This document shows, one piece after another, positions 21,801 through 33,786 of a stretch of DNA of 64,000 bases. Under the pieces are notes generated by a model that saw nothing but the letters and a program-made list of their open reading frames with translations, ran no database searches and was not told where the DNA came from. The position numbers were made by a program, and so were the translations under genes. The stretch is from Notamacropus eugenii (lineage: Eukaryota > Chordata > Mammalia > Diprotodontia > Macropodidae), in NCBI RefSeq assembly GCF_028372415.1, contig NC_092878.1, positions 140,760,804-140,824,803 on the forward strand, written 5' to 3'. Every line of letters starts with the position of its first letter. Position 1 is the first letter of the stretch.

Positions 21801-22924
21801 GCCTCCTTAGTGATTGAAATGATAGAAATATTTACAGGGCTCAAGAACAGACCAGAAAACAGAGCCCCATATAGCTGACGTGTCTTCTAGCCTTGGCAAA
21901 ATGCTAACTAGTTTTGCAAGAATGTTTTTTCCAAAGATATTTTCCAAGCTGACATCATCTGAAAAAGATTCTTAACAAAAGGGATTCTGGTTTAGATCTT
22001 TTGATTTCTGACTAGACAAGAAATACCACAATGAAATTTCTGGAAAATTGAACCAAGTATCGATTCTGGGCAAATTTGCAAATAATTAAAAAATCAGGAA
22101 AATACTTGATGAAATTAATAATATATCACTTATTTCAGGATTGAGGTTTTACTATGCTAATTTTTTTTACACATGAAAATGCAAATCTATGCTATTTTAT
22201 TATGCAAATTTAAAGTAAAGCAATCCAAAAATTTATTTAGATTCATTTATAAACAGAATTCTGAAGAGTTAGATGAAGGTTAGGAGTGGGGGCAAGACAG
22301 AAGAGGAAAAGGGAAGGAAACCAAGAGAATGATTACATAAGAATTTAAAAGTTCTGAAAATGAAAATGCTTAGTTTTCACCAAAGACTTTATTTTTTCCC
22401 AAATCACATAAAATAGTAACAGAACTAGAAAACAGTCATGATATTTTTTCCAGAATTGAATTATTTGTCTAATTAGTATAAATAACTTCAAAGTGGTCAA
22501 AAATGCATTTATGATGAGGATCATGGAAGGGGAAATGAGAAACATTTGTAAATAAAGAAGACGTGTCAAAATACAAAGGAAAATTATGTAAAATATTGGT
22601 CCAAACCTTTCATTTTTCTGAACCACTTCTTTGGACGATCTAAGCAGCCTCTGAATGAGCATTAGCTTTAGCTTTTTTTTTTTTTTTTTTTTTTTTAGTC
22701 CTAGAAATAATCAATGATAACGTGTTTTTCCTTCTAAGGTGAGAGGATCATAAAGTTCTCTATTATGCTTAGGAATATTGATTCTGTCCTTTGAATGTTC
22801 CTAGCATCTTTTTAAAAAGGGAAAAATGTTCCTCTGGCCCTTTTGTGTATATGTTACCATTTCCGTGGGAGGATTCAGATATTTGATGTCTTCCTAGAAG
22901 TCCAACATAGTACCCTAGAAAATA
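21801..22924. other. unassigned sequence with poly-T
   Basis: No gene is seen. A run of about 23 T lies at 22674-22696, possibly the reversed A tail of an unrecognised retroelement. The 105-codon minus-strand frame (22345-22662) is hydrophobic but matches nothing I know. Confidence 0.45.
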
Positions 22925-23092
22925 ACTAAACTTTGAGTGAAAAGATCTCCATTCAGTTCTCACCTTTGATGCTCCCTACCTGTGTGACCTTAGACAAGTG
23001 CCTTGAACTTGTCCTCAGTTTCCTCTTGTATAAAATAAAAGCCTTTAACAAATGACCTTTTAAGTCCCCTCCTTCTATGGCTATATACTTAT
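22925..23092 (+). repeat. MIR/CORE-type SINE
   Basis: 'tgtgtgaccttagacaagtg', 'cctcagtttcctcttgtata' and the tail 'ccttctatggctata' give a diverged sense copy. Confidence 0.6.
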
Positions 23093-23779
23093 TTAAATAA
23101 TGTGATTTTCTTTTTAGCCAGTTTTTCATTTAAGGATATTTCTTGCTAGAACTTTCTGTCCTAAAAAGGAAAACGAAATCCTGGAAATAGTTGTTCACAA
23201 GGCAGTTACTGACTACAGTGCAATTAGCATTGGAAAACCTTCTTTATTGTTTCTTTGTAGTGTGTGAAAGTAAAAATAAACAGGCTATTGAGAAAAGAAA
23301 AAAAAGCCACATTTTAAAAGTTAACCCTTTCATTCCAAATGATTCTTGAGAGCAGAGAAGTTGTACGTCAGTGTTTCTACTCTGGTTCATGTTTCAGGAT
23401 TATTCTTCTGATATTTCTCACCAATTCTACTTCAGGTCTTCTATGTATGAATCCTTTTTCACCTTCCTCCTTCAAAGCTCCCAAGAGCAATCCTAGGAGA
23501 TAGAGAGTCCAGTTATCCATTCCACGTCATGGTGGTTAGGGGTATGATCTGAAAAATCCACAGAGATGAAGTCTGAATTTTTCTTTGGAGTGTTTCTTTT
23601 GGGGTGTTTATAGTGCCTTATTATAAAATTTGGGTCAAATAGGTTCTGCCTTGTCTATTGGTCTTCACATGTCACTTGTGGCTTCTGCAAAACTCCCGAA
23701 AAATCCAATTTAATTTCTTATGCCTCCCAGCAGCATATCGAAACCACCATGGGGAAAGTTACCATGTGAAAGGGATAAT
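23093..23779. other. unassigned sequence
   Basis: No gene or nameable repeat is seen in this stretch. Confidence 0.45.
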
Positions 23780-23935
23780 TGTATAGCACTTGCCCCATTT
23801 TAAAGGAGAAGAAACTGAGAGATAATAAAGTAAGATCATTTTCCCAGGGTGACCCAGTTGCTAAGTGTCCATACCAAATTTCTCTCAGTCCCAGATCTGT
23901 CTTCTATCCTTGGCATCACGCTGTCCCTCTCTAGG
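23780..23935 (-). repeat. MIR/CORE-type SINE
   Basis: 'ccccattttaaaggagaaga' and 'cagggtgacccagttgct' keep the antisense order in an old copy. Confidence 0.55.
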
Positions 23936-24219
23936 ACAGTAGCAAAGTGACAATCAGCACAGGTGTGAAGCTTTGAGAACTCCATTCAATAGGATTTATT
24001 CACAGACTGGGCAGAAAGCTGTGTGTGATACATTGTCCTTACACATGATGGAGCAAGATGGGAGTCCTCAGAGATGACTTTTATCAATGACAAAGGACAT
24101 CAGTAAAACATATGCCTTTTTAAAGATCTTTTTTTCAAATAATAAAGAAAGACAGGATGGTATGTGGCCAAATCAAATTACAGGAAACTTAAAATATGAG
24201 CTTTTTTTTTCTTGCTCCA

Positions 24220-24475
24220 ACATGGGGCACAGTGAATAGTTTGGGGGCTGAAGACAGGAACACCTGAATTAAATCCGGTTTTAGACTCTTACTAGCCAAG
24301 TGAACCTGAATGAGTCATTTAACCTCTGTACCTCAATTTCCTTAAGTGTAAAAGAGGATAATAATAGCACCTACTTCCCAGAGATGATGTGAAGATGAAA
24401 TAAGATAATATTCATAAAATGTTTAGTCTAGGGTCCGGCACTTAACAGGTGCTTAATAAATGATTGTTTCCTATT
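24220..24475 (+). repeat. MIR/CORE-type SINE, full length
   Basis: Complete: head, 'gaatgagtcatttaacctct', the core 'gataataatagcacctactt', then 'aacaggtgcttaataaatga'. Confidence 0.8.
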
Positions 24476-24924
24476 TTGCTTCCAAAGATAGAGATTTCTG
24501 TACTGCTTCTCATCTATGTGGTTTCTTCTGTCCTCTCTGGTTTAGCAATTCCAGAAAGTTCCTTGGAAAGGATTTTAGCTGATGGGAAAGAGCTATGACT
24601 ATGTTTCATACAATTGCCATGAATTATGGGATGAAGAAGTTGTTCATTTATTTTTTTAACAAGTTTCCTGGCACATCGGCTTCATGACCTTTTCACAGAT
24701 TATAGAAGATTATACCTACTTTGGCATTTTATTTTTGTGACATATTTTTCTATTACTCTATAAGTTGCAGTGTATTGGGTATTTGATAATGGAAAAAGCA
24801 GATAAATTCTATGTCTTATTTTTGGATCTCTTTTCTTTTGGCAAGACTCCAAATACCTTACTAATATTAACTCCTTAGTCCTCACAACCCACCATATTTC
24901 TAGAGGGAAAAAAACTAGCTAATG
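24476..24924. other. unassigned sequence
   Basis: No gene or nameable repeat is seen. Confidence 0.4.
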
Positions 24925-25110
24925 TGAGAGGCAGTCTTGTATGGTAGAAAAAGTACTTGCTTTGGAAACCTAAGTTCAAATTCTACCTCTGCGATGTGGA
25001 TTTAGGGCAAGACACAACTTGAGGGCTCTACTTCTCATGTAGTAGGTAATCGTTAGCTCAAAGGGTCAATTGTATGAGACTCTTTCCTCATTGATGGAGA
25101 CTGAGTACTT
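24925..25110 (+). repeat. MIR-type SINE
   Basis: 'cagtcttgtatggtagaaaa' and 'aagttcaaattctacctctg' give head and B-box-like parts. The 3' part is diverged. Confidence 0.55.
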
Positions 25111-25915
25111 TGCAGAAGAGTGATTGTCATTTTGGTCCCATACTTGTGGGAGGGGCAAGCAGAGGTGGTGAGAGCCAAAGAAAATAGGGATTTAATCTCT
25201 TTGGATATTGAACATTAAGAGAGAAGACGATCCATTTCAGGATCTCTTCAGGACTTTAGAGGGAGAAATATGCAGGAAAGAGGTCAACATGTAGAGGAGC
25301 TGGCAATCTCTATCATGTCTGTATCTCCAGATTGCTACACTAGAGAGTCTGGGGAAATTTCCCCTTGGATAAGATCTGAAACTTTCTCTTGATTCAGTTG
25401 TGTTATCTTGCTCCCAATGGAAGAGCTCATTTACTCTGTGTATTATCTAGTATATCAGCTATCAACTTGGATAAATGGTTTATTTGCTATGTGTGTCCAT
25501 TGTGGTACTGATATCTGGTGGGGAGTGGGGGGCAGAGAGGGTGGGTATAGAGCTTGGGGCTCTGCTAAGATACAATAATCACAAACTTAGTTTGAACCTA
25601 AAAACTACTTCCTCTAGACTAATATTTAAAGAATAAAATAGATATAACCCTAGCCTGGCACCTCCATTCATTGAGAAGAGGAGAGTGGTGGTTTTTGGTC
25701 CCAACCTCTTGCTTCCCCTCCTGACAGGAATCAAAGTCTCCTTGGAGAAGAGTGGGAGAAGATGCCAGAGATATCTCTTCACATATCTATATCACAGATA
25801 TCTGTGAACCACATTTAGATGGACCCATGTGGACATAATTAATCTAAATAGCATTTACAAACACACACACACACATTGCCACATTACACATCATGCCATA
25901 CTACACACCCTACAA
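25111..25915. other. unassigned sequence with AC microsatellite
   Basis: Unique-looking sequence with a short AC array at about 25859-25876. No gene is seen. Confidence 0.4.
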
Positions 25916-26215
25916 GGTAAAATGAGGAAGATGGACTAAATCAAAGGTAACATACATGAGACCAGTGACTTGCAACACTCCCAAGTGCAACCCAAATCAG
26001 ATTAAAGTATAATTGGGAAATATTTAACAAAATAAATGACCATACAACAGAACACAGAAAATTTTCATATGTGGGTTTCTAAGTCAATTTGTCAACTGCA
26101 GAGAATCCATCCATATATACTGTTTAGTGACCCTGATTGCTATTTTAGTTTGATGCTACTAGACCAGATGACCTCTAAAGCACTTTCCAGTTTTCAATCT
26201 ATGACCTTATGATTG
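25916..26215 (+). repeat. MIR-type SINE split by a hAT element
   Basis: 'aaaatgaggaagatggacta' at the left and 'accagatgacctctaaagca' at the right are consecutive words of a MIR-type 3' half, separated by about 225 bp of DNA transposon. Confidence 0.6.
25936..26163. mobile_element. short hAT-type DNA transposon
   Basis: Interior words 'gattaaagtataattggg' and 'atatttaacaaaataaatga' match the element at 52.1 kb. The ends resemble 'caggggtgtcaaact' and its inverse ('tagtttgatgcta'). The flanks 'actaaatc' and 'actagacc' could be a decayed 8-bp target duplication. Non-autonomous: it encodes nothing. Confidence 0.6.
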
Positions 26216-26754
26216 TCTGATTTTCTGGTGAGGGGAAACAGAAGAATAAGATATATCTTGTTCTAAGGGTTAGATGTGAACATTGGACCCAATATGGCAC
26301 ATCACAAAGAGAAGCAGAAAAGAACAATGACCTGAGTTTCTGTCTGCCCTTCTTTCCCACTGACTTACAGTTAAAATCAGTCCAATCCTATTTGCATATA
26401 AAGTCCTGCTCTACCGCATCCAAAATATTTTCTAGATCCCAGGGAAGACAGGGCCTACAATTCTATCACTTAATAGATCATTTCTTTAAGTAGAGCATTG
26501 ACATCTTCAGGCATCTTCTCTTAAAATGTAAATACCTCTAAAGATTCATTCAGTCATGGTTACCAAACCATGACGTACTTATGAGCACTAAAGTCAACAC
26601 AGGAGGGTGAGGACTGGAAGAGCAGTTAGCAATCCTTTTGTTTTCTGTCAGAGCTGTTCGTGTATCATTAGGAAGCATCATCCTGATCCATCAGCACTTG
26701 TTGGAGACAAAAGGAAGTGATAGAATGTTAGGGGGATGGAGCACGGAATGGAAA
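26216..26754. other. unassigned sequence
   Basis: No gene or nameable repeat is seen. Confidence 0.4.
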
Positions 26755-26905
26755 ATAAAATAACCTTTATGTGGTACTTTAAGGTTTGCAAAGTGTTTTG
26801 TATGTGTTCTCTCATTTGATCATTACAACTCTGTAGGGTAGGTGCTATTGTGATCTGCATTTTGCAGGTGAGGAAACTGAGGCACATTTTAAGTGATGTT
26901 AATGC
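26755..26905 (-). repeat. MIR/CORE-type SINE
   Basis: 'tttaaggtttgcaaagtgtt', 'gtagggtaggtgctattg' and 'gtgaggaaactgaggcac' in antisense order. Confidence 0.8.
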
Positions 26906-27654
26906 CTTTATTTAGTCCTTAAAGAGTCTTGCATTTCACCTTCTTTGGGAATGATCAACTTCTCTTCCTTCTTGACTTTCACTAGATGGCACTATGTTTT
27001 CTTATTAATCAGTATGTGGTATAGCATGCTGGATATCACATATTCTAATTCAAAGTTATTGTTTTTTGTTCTTTCCTCCTACAGGGTTGGATTTCCATGA
27101 TGAAAACTTGGAATTTTCTCAGGTTATAGTAGACAAGACCTTTTGTACTTATCTAGGGCAATGTCCTCCACGGTGGTGGTCAAAACTCTAAGAGGGTCAT
27201 TGCATGACCTTATAGGTCTATAATATCAGCCAATCAGAGTGGTTGGTAATACCCAGTCATGAGATGTATTTTTAACATGGTCACACCAACTCTTATCCCC
27301 AAAAGTCCCCCAGTCGCACCCCATACTATGCAAGTTTCCAACCCCTCCTTTCTCAGTCAGGTATCCCCCCCCTCCAACCGAGGGCAATTATAACTAAGTC
27401 ATTGAACGCCTACAGCTTCTGTGTAAATGCCATTGGGAAAATTCCCGACACCACCCAATTACAAATCACTTTTCCCCTTCCAGTACTGGTGATATAGTCA
27501 GTGACAACTTAAAGTGAACTCCATTCTGAGAGGCAGTGATCAAAGAGTAAGAACCAGGGTCCCTTCTTCTTATTTTGGGTGAGACAAAAAGAGTCATACC
27601 AGATGAGCAGGGATGGATGACCTGGGGTCTACACTACAAACCTCTTTGCTTTAT
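26906..27654. other. unassigned sequence
   Basis: No gene or nameable repeat is seen. Short C runs lie near 27366. Confidence 0.4.
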
Positions 27655-27875
27655 CTTTCTTTTATAGCATATTTATTTTATTTTTAACTTGTGGAATAAA
27701 ACAAGCAATTCCATAACACAGTATAATAAAAAAGATGGTTGCACATGAAACTGCAAATCTATTATGTACTACTTGCTATTCTACTTAATTATATAATAAA
27801 GTTATTGTGTAAATTGATTTTTTCAACCTTTTCTTCTTTCCTCCTCCCCACCCTAGAGATGCATTATCTTTCCCT
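27655..27875 (-). mobile_element. L1 3' UTR fragment
   Basis: 'tggaataaaacaagcaattc', 'catgaaactgcaaatctatt' and 'cctccccaccctagagatg' repeat the antisense L1 3' end words of 2.0 and 6.3 kb. Confidence 0.75.
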
Positions 27876-27989
27876 CCAAACCCACTCCTCCTCCAAACGT
27901 CCCTATTGAGAACACCATCATCTTTCCAGTCAGCACGATTCACAGTCAGTATGATCTCCATCTCCTCAAATCTCCATTGTCCCATTTCT

Positions 27990-28290
27990 CCAACTACTTT
28001 CTAAATCTCATCATCTCTCCCTCCAGAAGGTCTCTTGCATGTGTCCACTTCTCTATTCACGCAGGTGCTACTCTGTGTAATAAGTTCTCATCACCTCCCA
28101 CTTAGACTGTTATAATAGCTTCCTAATCCTCAAGTTCCAAGTTTAAGTCTGTCCCCTCCCCAATCCATCCTCCACACAACTGTCAAAGTCATTTTTCTAA
28201 AGTTCTGTTCTGCCCATATCACTCCAAAACTGAATAAACTCCAGTGACTCCCTATTGATTCTAGGATCAAATGTGATTTTTGTCTTTATT
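27990..28290 (+). repeat. L2 LINE fragment
   Basis: 'gactgttataatagcttcct', 'caatccatcctccacacaac', 'catttttctaaagttctg', 'tccagtgactccctattg' follow the order of the L2 3' region. Confidence 0.75.
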
Positions 28291-28319
28291 TTAACTTTTT
28301 AAGAAATTATGCAAATATA

Positions 28320-28580
28320 TAAGATAGAGGGGCTGGACCAGTGATTTCATTGGTATTGGAAACTTTTGGGTTAAAATTAAAACTTTGGGGGGCTGGGCAG
28401 AGTGCCTCCACTAGTGCAGTTCAATACCTTCTACTGAAACTTATCACACTTCAAGAGCTATCTAGAGTCTTCAGTGATTAAGTGACTTGTCTAGGTTTGT
28501 ATAGGCATCATGTGTCAGAGGTGGAATTTGAACCTACATCCTCCTGACTTCAAGGTTGGCTTTCTATTCATAATACCATA
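28320..28580 (-). repeat. MIR-derived SINE with 'gtgatttcattggtat' tail
   Basis: Full antisense copy of the SINE also seen at 10.24 kb: tail 'accagtgatttcattggtat', then 'ttaagtgacttgtctagg' and the reversed head. Confidence 0.7.
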
Positions 28581-28734
28581 ATAGTACATGCATATAATTC
28601 ACACACACATATATTGGAAATGTTTTACATATAGCAATATGCAATCTAATTTAGAAGCCATTGGTTGAAGGTAGAGAAGAAGCTATATTGTCATGACTTC
28701 AACCTAAAAATTCTACTGAGTGACGCCTCAGTGG

Positions 28735-29150
28735 TATTGCTAACTTTCTATATCATTTTCCTCCTGGTCCTGGCTTTCTGAATTTCAAAAGTATTTCTTC
28801 CCTGTTATTGGCTCATCCTAGAACTTTCTTCAGTGCCTGGACCTTCCTTGTTCCTGAGCAATCTATTCCTCCTGCAACCCCTCTTCTCCCATTAGTGAAT
28901 TCCACTTGGAACCTCCATTTTGTTAAAGAGCCCAGGCCAGTTTACCTTCATTCTTCTCCCAGCCCAGTCCCTGACTTTCTGGACTTAAGAAGCATGTCCT
29001 CATGCCAGGTAGCTTCCTCTTCTCCCATTCTCTGATTGTGTGTGCTGTCTTCTCCCTTACAACAGAAGCTCCTTGATGACAGGGATTGTCTTGATTTTTC
29101 CTTGTATTTGTATCCCCAGAGCTTAACACAACATCTGGCATAAATAAATG
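28735..29150 (+). repeat. L2-type 3' end
   Basis: Ends with 'agaagctccttgatgacagg', 'ttgtatttgtatccccagag', 'cataaataaatgctag', an L2 terminus. The upstream 250 bp look like the preceding L2 3' UTR but are diverged. Confidence 0.55.
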
Positions 29151-29211
29151 CTAGTTTCTTTCTTTCTTTGTTTCCTTCCTTCCTCCTTATAAAAAAATCA
29201 CACACAAAAAA

Positions 29212-29690
29212 GGGAAACACACGTACAAAAATATTTTAACAGCTCTTCTTGTGGTGGCAAAGCATTGGAAATTAAGGGGATGTCCCTCAGTTGTGGAATG
29301 GCTGAACAAATTGTGGTATATGAATGTCATGGAATGCTATTTTCCATAAGAAATGAAGAGCAGGCATATTTCAGAAAAACCTGGAGAGACCTAGATGAAC
29401 TGATGCTGAGTGAAATGAACAGAACCAGGAGAACATTATACACGGTCACAGCAAGATTGTGTGATAACCAGCTTTTATAGACTTAACTCTTCTCAGCAAT
29501 GCAATGATCTAAGACAACTCCAAAGGACTCATGATGGAAAATGCCATCCACATCCAGAGAAAAAAATTATGGGGTCTAAATGCAGATCAAAGCATACTAT
29601 TTTCTCTCTTTCTGCTGTTGTTTTTTCTTCCTCATGTGTTTTCCCCTTTGGTTCTAATTCTTCTTTACAATATGACTAACCCTTTGATTG
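29212..29690 (+). mobile_element. L1 3' end fragment (ORF2 C-terminus and 3' UTR)
   Basis: The frame at 29265-29480 corresponds to the C-terminal part of L1 ORF2 ('MSLSCGMAEQIVVYECHG', then 'DLDELMLSEMNRT'). The 3' UTR words 'ccatccacatccagagaaa' follow. 5'-truncated and shifted, so inactive. It abuts the RTE fragment on its right. Confidence 0.8.
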
Positions 29691-29779
29691 GGACTCAGCA
29701 CTAAACCTACCCAATCACAATAGAAAATAGCTTCAGTGAATATGTTATATCTTACCTGATATTGATAATCATATGCTCA

Positions 29780-31470
29780 TCAAAAAAAGTTTTTAAGGGA
29801 ATCTGCCATAATTTTTACATATGCATGAGACATCTTTCTTGAGATGAGCTTTTAGGATAGTGTTTTTCTCTGTTAAATCAAATACTTTTTCATAGTCAAA
29901 AAATAATAGCCACAATGATATCTTGTATTGCCTGCATTCTTCAGTCAATTGTGATGCTAAAAATATGGGATACTGAGGTATAGATATACATAGATATATC
30001 TCACACATATGTATATAATATTCCATATATATCACACACATATGTACAAAAAATATGTCTTTGCCTTCCAATAACCTCATCAATTATGCCCTCAATGTAA
30101 GTGTATATTTACACTTCCAAAATTGTATATTGATGGGAAAGTAGGCATATGGATCTTAGATAATGACTTTGTCTTGTCTACTTTTTTTTGTAATAATAAA
30201 GTCCCAGATTTTTTCCATGCTTCCTTCAGATGCATTGAAAATCAATCCCAAAAAGGCTCTCAAAGTTTGTTGCTTTCAGTATAAACAGGTCCAGTCCAGC
30301 TGGTTTTCCTAGATTTGTTTTTGTCAGTGTGATTTCATAAGCACACCCAAGACTGGTGTTATAATCCAAATGTGGGGCTTCTACTGTCCCTCATGGTGAA
30401 AAGAGTTGGCCACAAGTTTGCAGATCTTTTCTATGTTTCATCTGTTTGTTGTTCCCCTTCCAGTTTTATCATGAATATCCCCTGGATAACTTTATTTAGT
30501 TGGTTCTCTTGCCAAGCTTTCTTTTAAAACTTTTTCCCATCACTAATTCTCTCTACTTCATTAGGTGACACTTCTCAGAATCTTCTACAATATTTCTCCA
30601 TAAAGTTTTTCAAGTGAGTTTATAATTTAAAGCAGTCTTAAACTTATCTGCCATGACTCTCTGCATGGCAAGAAAGGAACATCTTTGATGACCAAGGGAT
30701 TTGATTTACATCAGTCTGTCTTCTTTATGAAGTTATTTTGGTCAATTAGTTGGGATTTTTTGTTTGTTTAGATTTTTTTTCTTCCATCCCTTTCCTATCT
30801 TGGATTTCAATAACTAGTTTAAATAGGTCAAGATAGAATTGTCTTATTTGAATGCCATAGGTTTTTTTCCTCATATTTATTCTTTCTTCTAACTTTGTAT
30901 TAATTTTGATCTTTTTAAGCAAGTTGGTAGTCCAACTATAAAAAGGAAATAGTTTCAGAAAAAAATTCTTTCATCATTAAGGTGAAATTATTCAGTGCTC
31001 ATAATGTCCAGCACAATTCCAATTCTTTTCTTAAGAAAAGTATTAATGATATATAGGCATGAGACTTTTCTACAGTCTGCAAAACTGGTCTTTCTCTTTT
31101 CTTACCACTGGATTGTATTTTCTGACATATTTTCAATATCCTCCCGTAGTCTTACTTTTCTACTGAAGTCATTAAATATCAAAGTTTATGTTAATTGAAC
31201 TTGGTGGGTATGTCAAGTTCATTCATTTCTCCATCTCATCATACTCTACAAGAGATGTAGGTACCTAGGCTATAATTATTATTTTGACCAAATGTCCCAT
31301 GAAAGGAGGTTTCTTCTTGTCTTTGAGTGCATAATGACACAAATCCTCCCCCTCCAAGGAGAACCTGTGGTCTCCCCTTCCATTGATCAGGAATGTTCTT
31401 CTGTCTCTTGGTTTAAAAGGCAAGATTAATACAATTTCTTTTCTCCAGTAGTATGTACAGTGGGTGGGAT
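29780..31470 (-). mobile_element. second RTE-like LINE, decayed, endonuclease-RT linker to RT
   Basis: On the minus strand, near 30.2 kb, 'GTLLLQKKVDK' resembles the 'KTVLLHKKGD' step of RTE-class reverse transcriptases, and 'NKSRKTSWTGPVYTE' resembles the 'GKAAGPDQI' step. Near 29.9 kb, 'FFDYEKVFDLTEKN' resembles motif A 'FIDYEKAFDSVE'. These differ from the RTE at 13.5 and 58.3 kb (motif A 'DLTKAFDAVS'). The upstream 1.1 kb is weakly readable. Many stops and shifts; dead. Assignment to RTE is by motif order only. Confidence 0.6.
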
Positions 31471-31589
31471 CTCACACTTAAAGGACCAACAGCTAAGTTA
31501 AATTTTCCAGATATTCTAAATATTGTGATTCTTAGCACCCTCTGCCTACTTTTCCATTTTCTACCCTTTTCCCCCACTATCACTGGACA

Positions 31590-31835
31590 GGACTAGGCAG
31601 CTAGGTAAAGCACTGAACTAGAAGTCAGAAAGACTTGAGCTCAAATCCAGCCTCAGACATTAGCTGTGTGACCCTAGACCTTCTGCCTTAGTTTTCTCAA
31701 CTGTAAAATGGGAATAATAATAGCACCTATGTCACAGGGTTGTTGGGAGGATCAAATAAGTTAATATTTCTAAAGTGTTTTTAGCACAATGCCTGATGCA
31801 TAGTAGGTATTTAATGAATTTTCTTTTCTCTCCCT
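31590..31835 (+). repeat. MIR/CORE-type SINE, full length
   Basis: 'tagaagtcagaaagacttga', B-box-like 'gagctcaaatcc', 'tgtaaaatgggaataataat', 'gcacctatgtcacagggttg', 'gcctgatgcatagtagg'. All CORE-SINE parts are in order. Confidence 0.85.
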
Positions 31836-32009
31836 CTCATTTTGTGACTTTTTAAACAGATTATGTCATAGGGCCCCTTAAACTATGATTCACTTCATAG
31901 TCTTACTCTGGTTTCTATTACCCCTTTTATGTTTGCTTTTTCAGGATTTTGTAACTGAAAATGCCATTCTTTCTCTGGTCCATGTAAAAGAATTGATAAT
32001 GCTTAGTGT

Positions 32010-32130
32010 GTGTGTATATATATACATATATATGTATGTATGTATGTATATATGTACACATATGTGTGTATATGTATTTATGTATGTATGTATGTATATG
32101 TGTGTATATATGTATGCATATGTGTGTATC
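32010..32130. repeat. TATG/TG microsatellite
   Basis: About 120 bases of TATG, TG and TA repeats. The Tyr/Met/Cys-rich frame across it is a repeat translation. Confidence 0.9.
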
Positions 32131-33487
32131 TTAATAATTGAAGCCTTTTTCCTCTTGTCTTTGTATCTTGAAAATTCATCCCTCCCCTCTGCTAAAAATA
32201 AATAAAAAATAAAAACCTGTTAGCCTTCATTTATAGAATCACAAAGGGAAAAGTCATAAGCACATCCACAGGACCTTTTATTCTCTCTAGAGAGAACAAG
32301 CCAAAGGCATCTTACTGGAACTGGTCAGGAAATTTAGAATTGGCTACTATCCTATGTACCTAAATCATTTTAATCACTTGCTACTTTCTTTTGTTTTTAC
32401 CTTGGAAATCAACCAAAAAGTCTCTGTGATGAATAAAAATGATACTATAGTTTTCTGAAGGGCAAAATATCATTTTTAATTACAATGACCCATATACTGT
32501 TAGTAAAAACAGGTTTTGCTGGCACCTCAGCAGTGAGCCAAGGACTTGAGCATGATCAATTTATTAGTTAAGGTAGAGCAACCAGTAAGTTGGGTCAGTG
32601 GTCTCTCTCATTACCAAAAATGCAGAGTGAGACCCAACGAGGCATTCTAAACCTAACTGTGTCTTCCTTCTGACTGACCTGACAGTACATCATTTGGACC
32701 TGCCCTGGCAAAGGCAAGGCAATCTGGATTGATAGATATTTTAATGAAGTGGATTACGAGGTATTAGTTCCTCCCTATTCTTCATTGTTAGGGGGGAAGG
32801 CACTACTCCTCAGGTGACAGGGTTAGTCTGTGACTGGGGAAAGTTAACTAGCCTTCGGATATGGCTGATTACTCCCCTCTGACACTTAAGAAATGCCAGT
32901 TACTTTATGAGACCCAGCTGCCTCTAGCAATCACAGCTAGAAAAACAAAAACTATCTCACTCAGGTCCCCCACCCAGTTGGCCTCCTCTTGGAAACCAAG
33001 TTACCTCCAACTTTGATGAGGAAAAGCAAGGACAGAAGACTTGTCCCTTGGGGAGGGCCTAGCCCAAAGTAGCTTTCTGTGTACAGGATGTATAGAGTAT
33101 TAAGGGAGAAATGGCACCTCTAATCAAGGCAACTTTTGAAGGATGTAAATTTCAAAAAATGATGCCAAAATTCAATGAAATAATAGATTCAGTCTCTATC
33201 CTTATGTAAATTAATACTCTTAATCCTCTCAACTAGTGTCCCAAAATATGGATCTGACATCAGATGCAAAAGACTGCACCTTACTTTCCTCAAAATCACC
33301 ATGATGGACTATCCAAAAGACATTGGAGGGGGGGAATTTCTCTAATACTTGTTGACTTTAAGATTTTTTCTACCCACAAAGAGAAAGCTAGGAAGTCATC
33401 TTTGGATGACTTTTGGATGTCACACTACCCCCTCAATCTATATGCAGATTTAGAGGACCTCAGCCTCCCATCTTCAGCCCTCTTGTT
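32131..33487. other. unassigned sequence
   Basis: One of the longer stretches without a nameable repeat. No frame above about 90 codons, no RNA gene seen. Confidence 0.45.
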
Positions 33488-33735
33488 TGTTGTAACAACA
33501 ACTAGAATTTATGGAGAACCTACAATGTGCCAGGCATTCTGCTAAGTACTTCACAAAGATCTCATTTGATTCTCACTGCAATCTTGGGAAGTAGGTGCCA
33601 TTATTATCTCATTTTAGAGCTGAGGAAACTAAGGCAAACTGAGGTTAAGTGACAAGGTCTCAGAACTAGTAAATGTTTGAGGAAAAATTCAAATTCAGGT
33701 TTTCCTGATTCCAAGCCTGACACTCCATCCACTCA
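33488..33735 (-). repeat. MIR/CORE-type SINE, full length
   Basis: 'acaatgtgccaggcattctg', 'agtaggtgccattattatc', 'gagctgaggaaactaagg', 'ccaagcctgacactccatcc'. Confidence 0.8.
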
Positions 33736-33786
33736 TCATTTAACATCCTCTCAGTACAAAATAGCTCTTAAAAATTTTTCTTTTGG

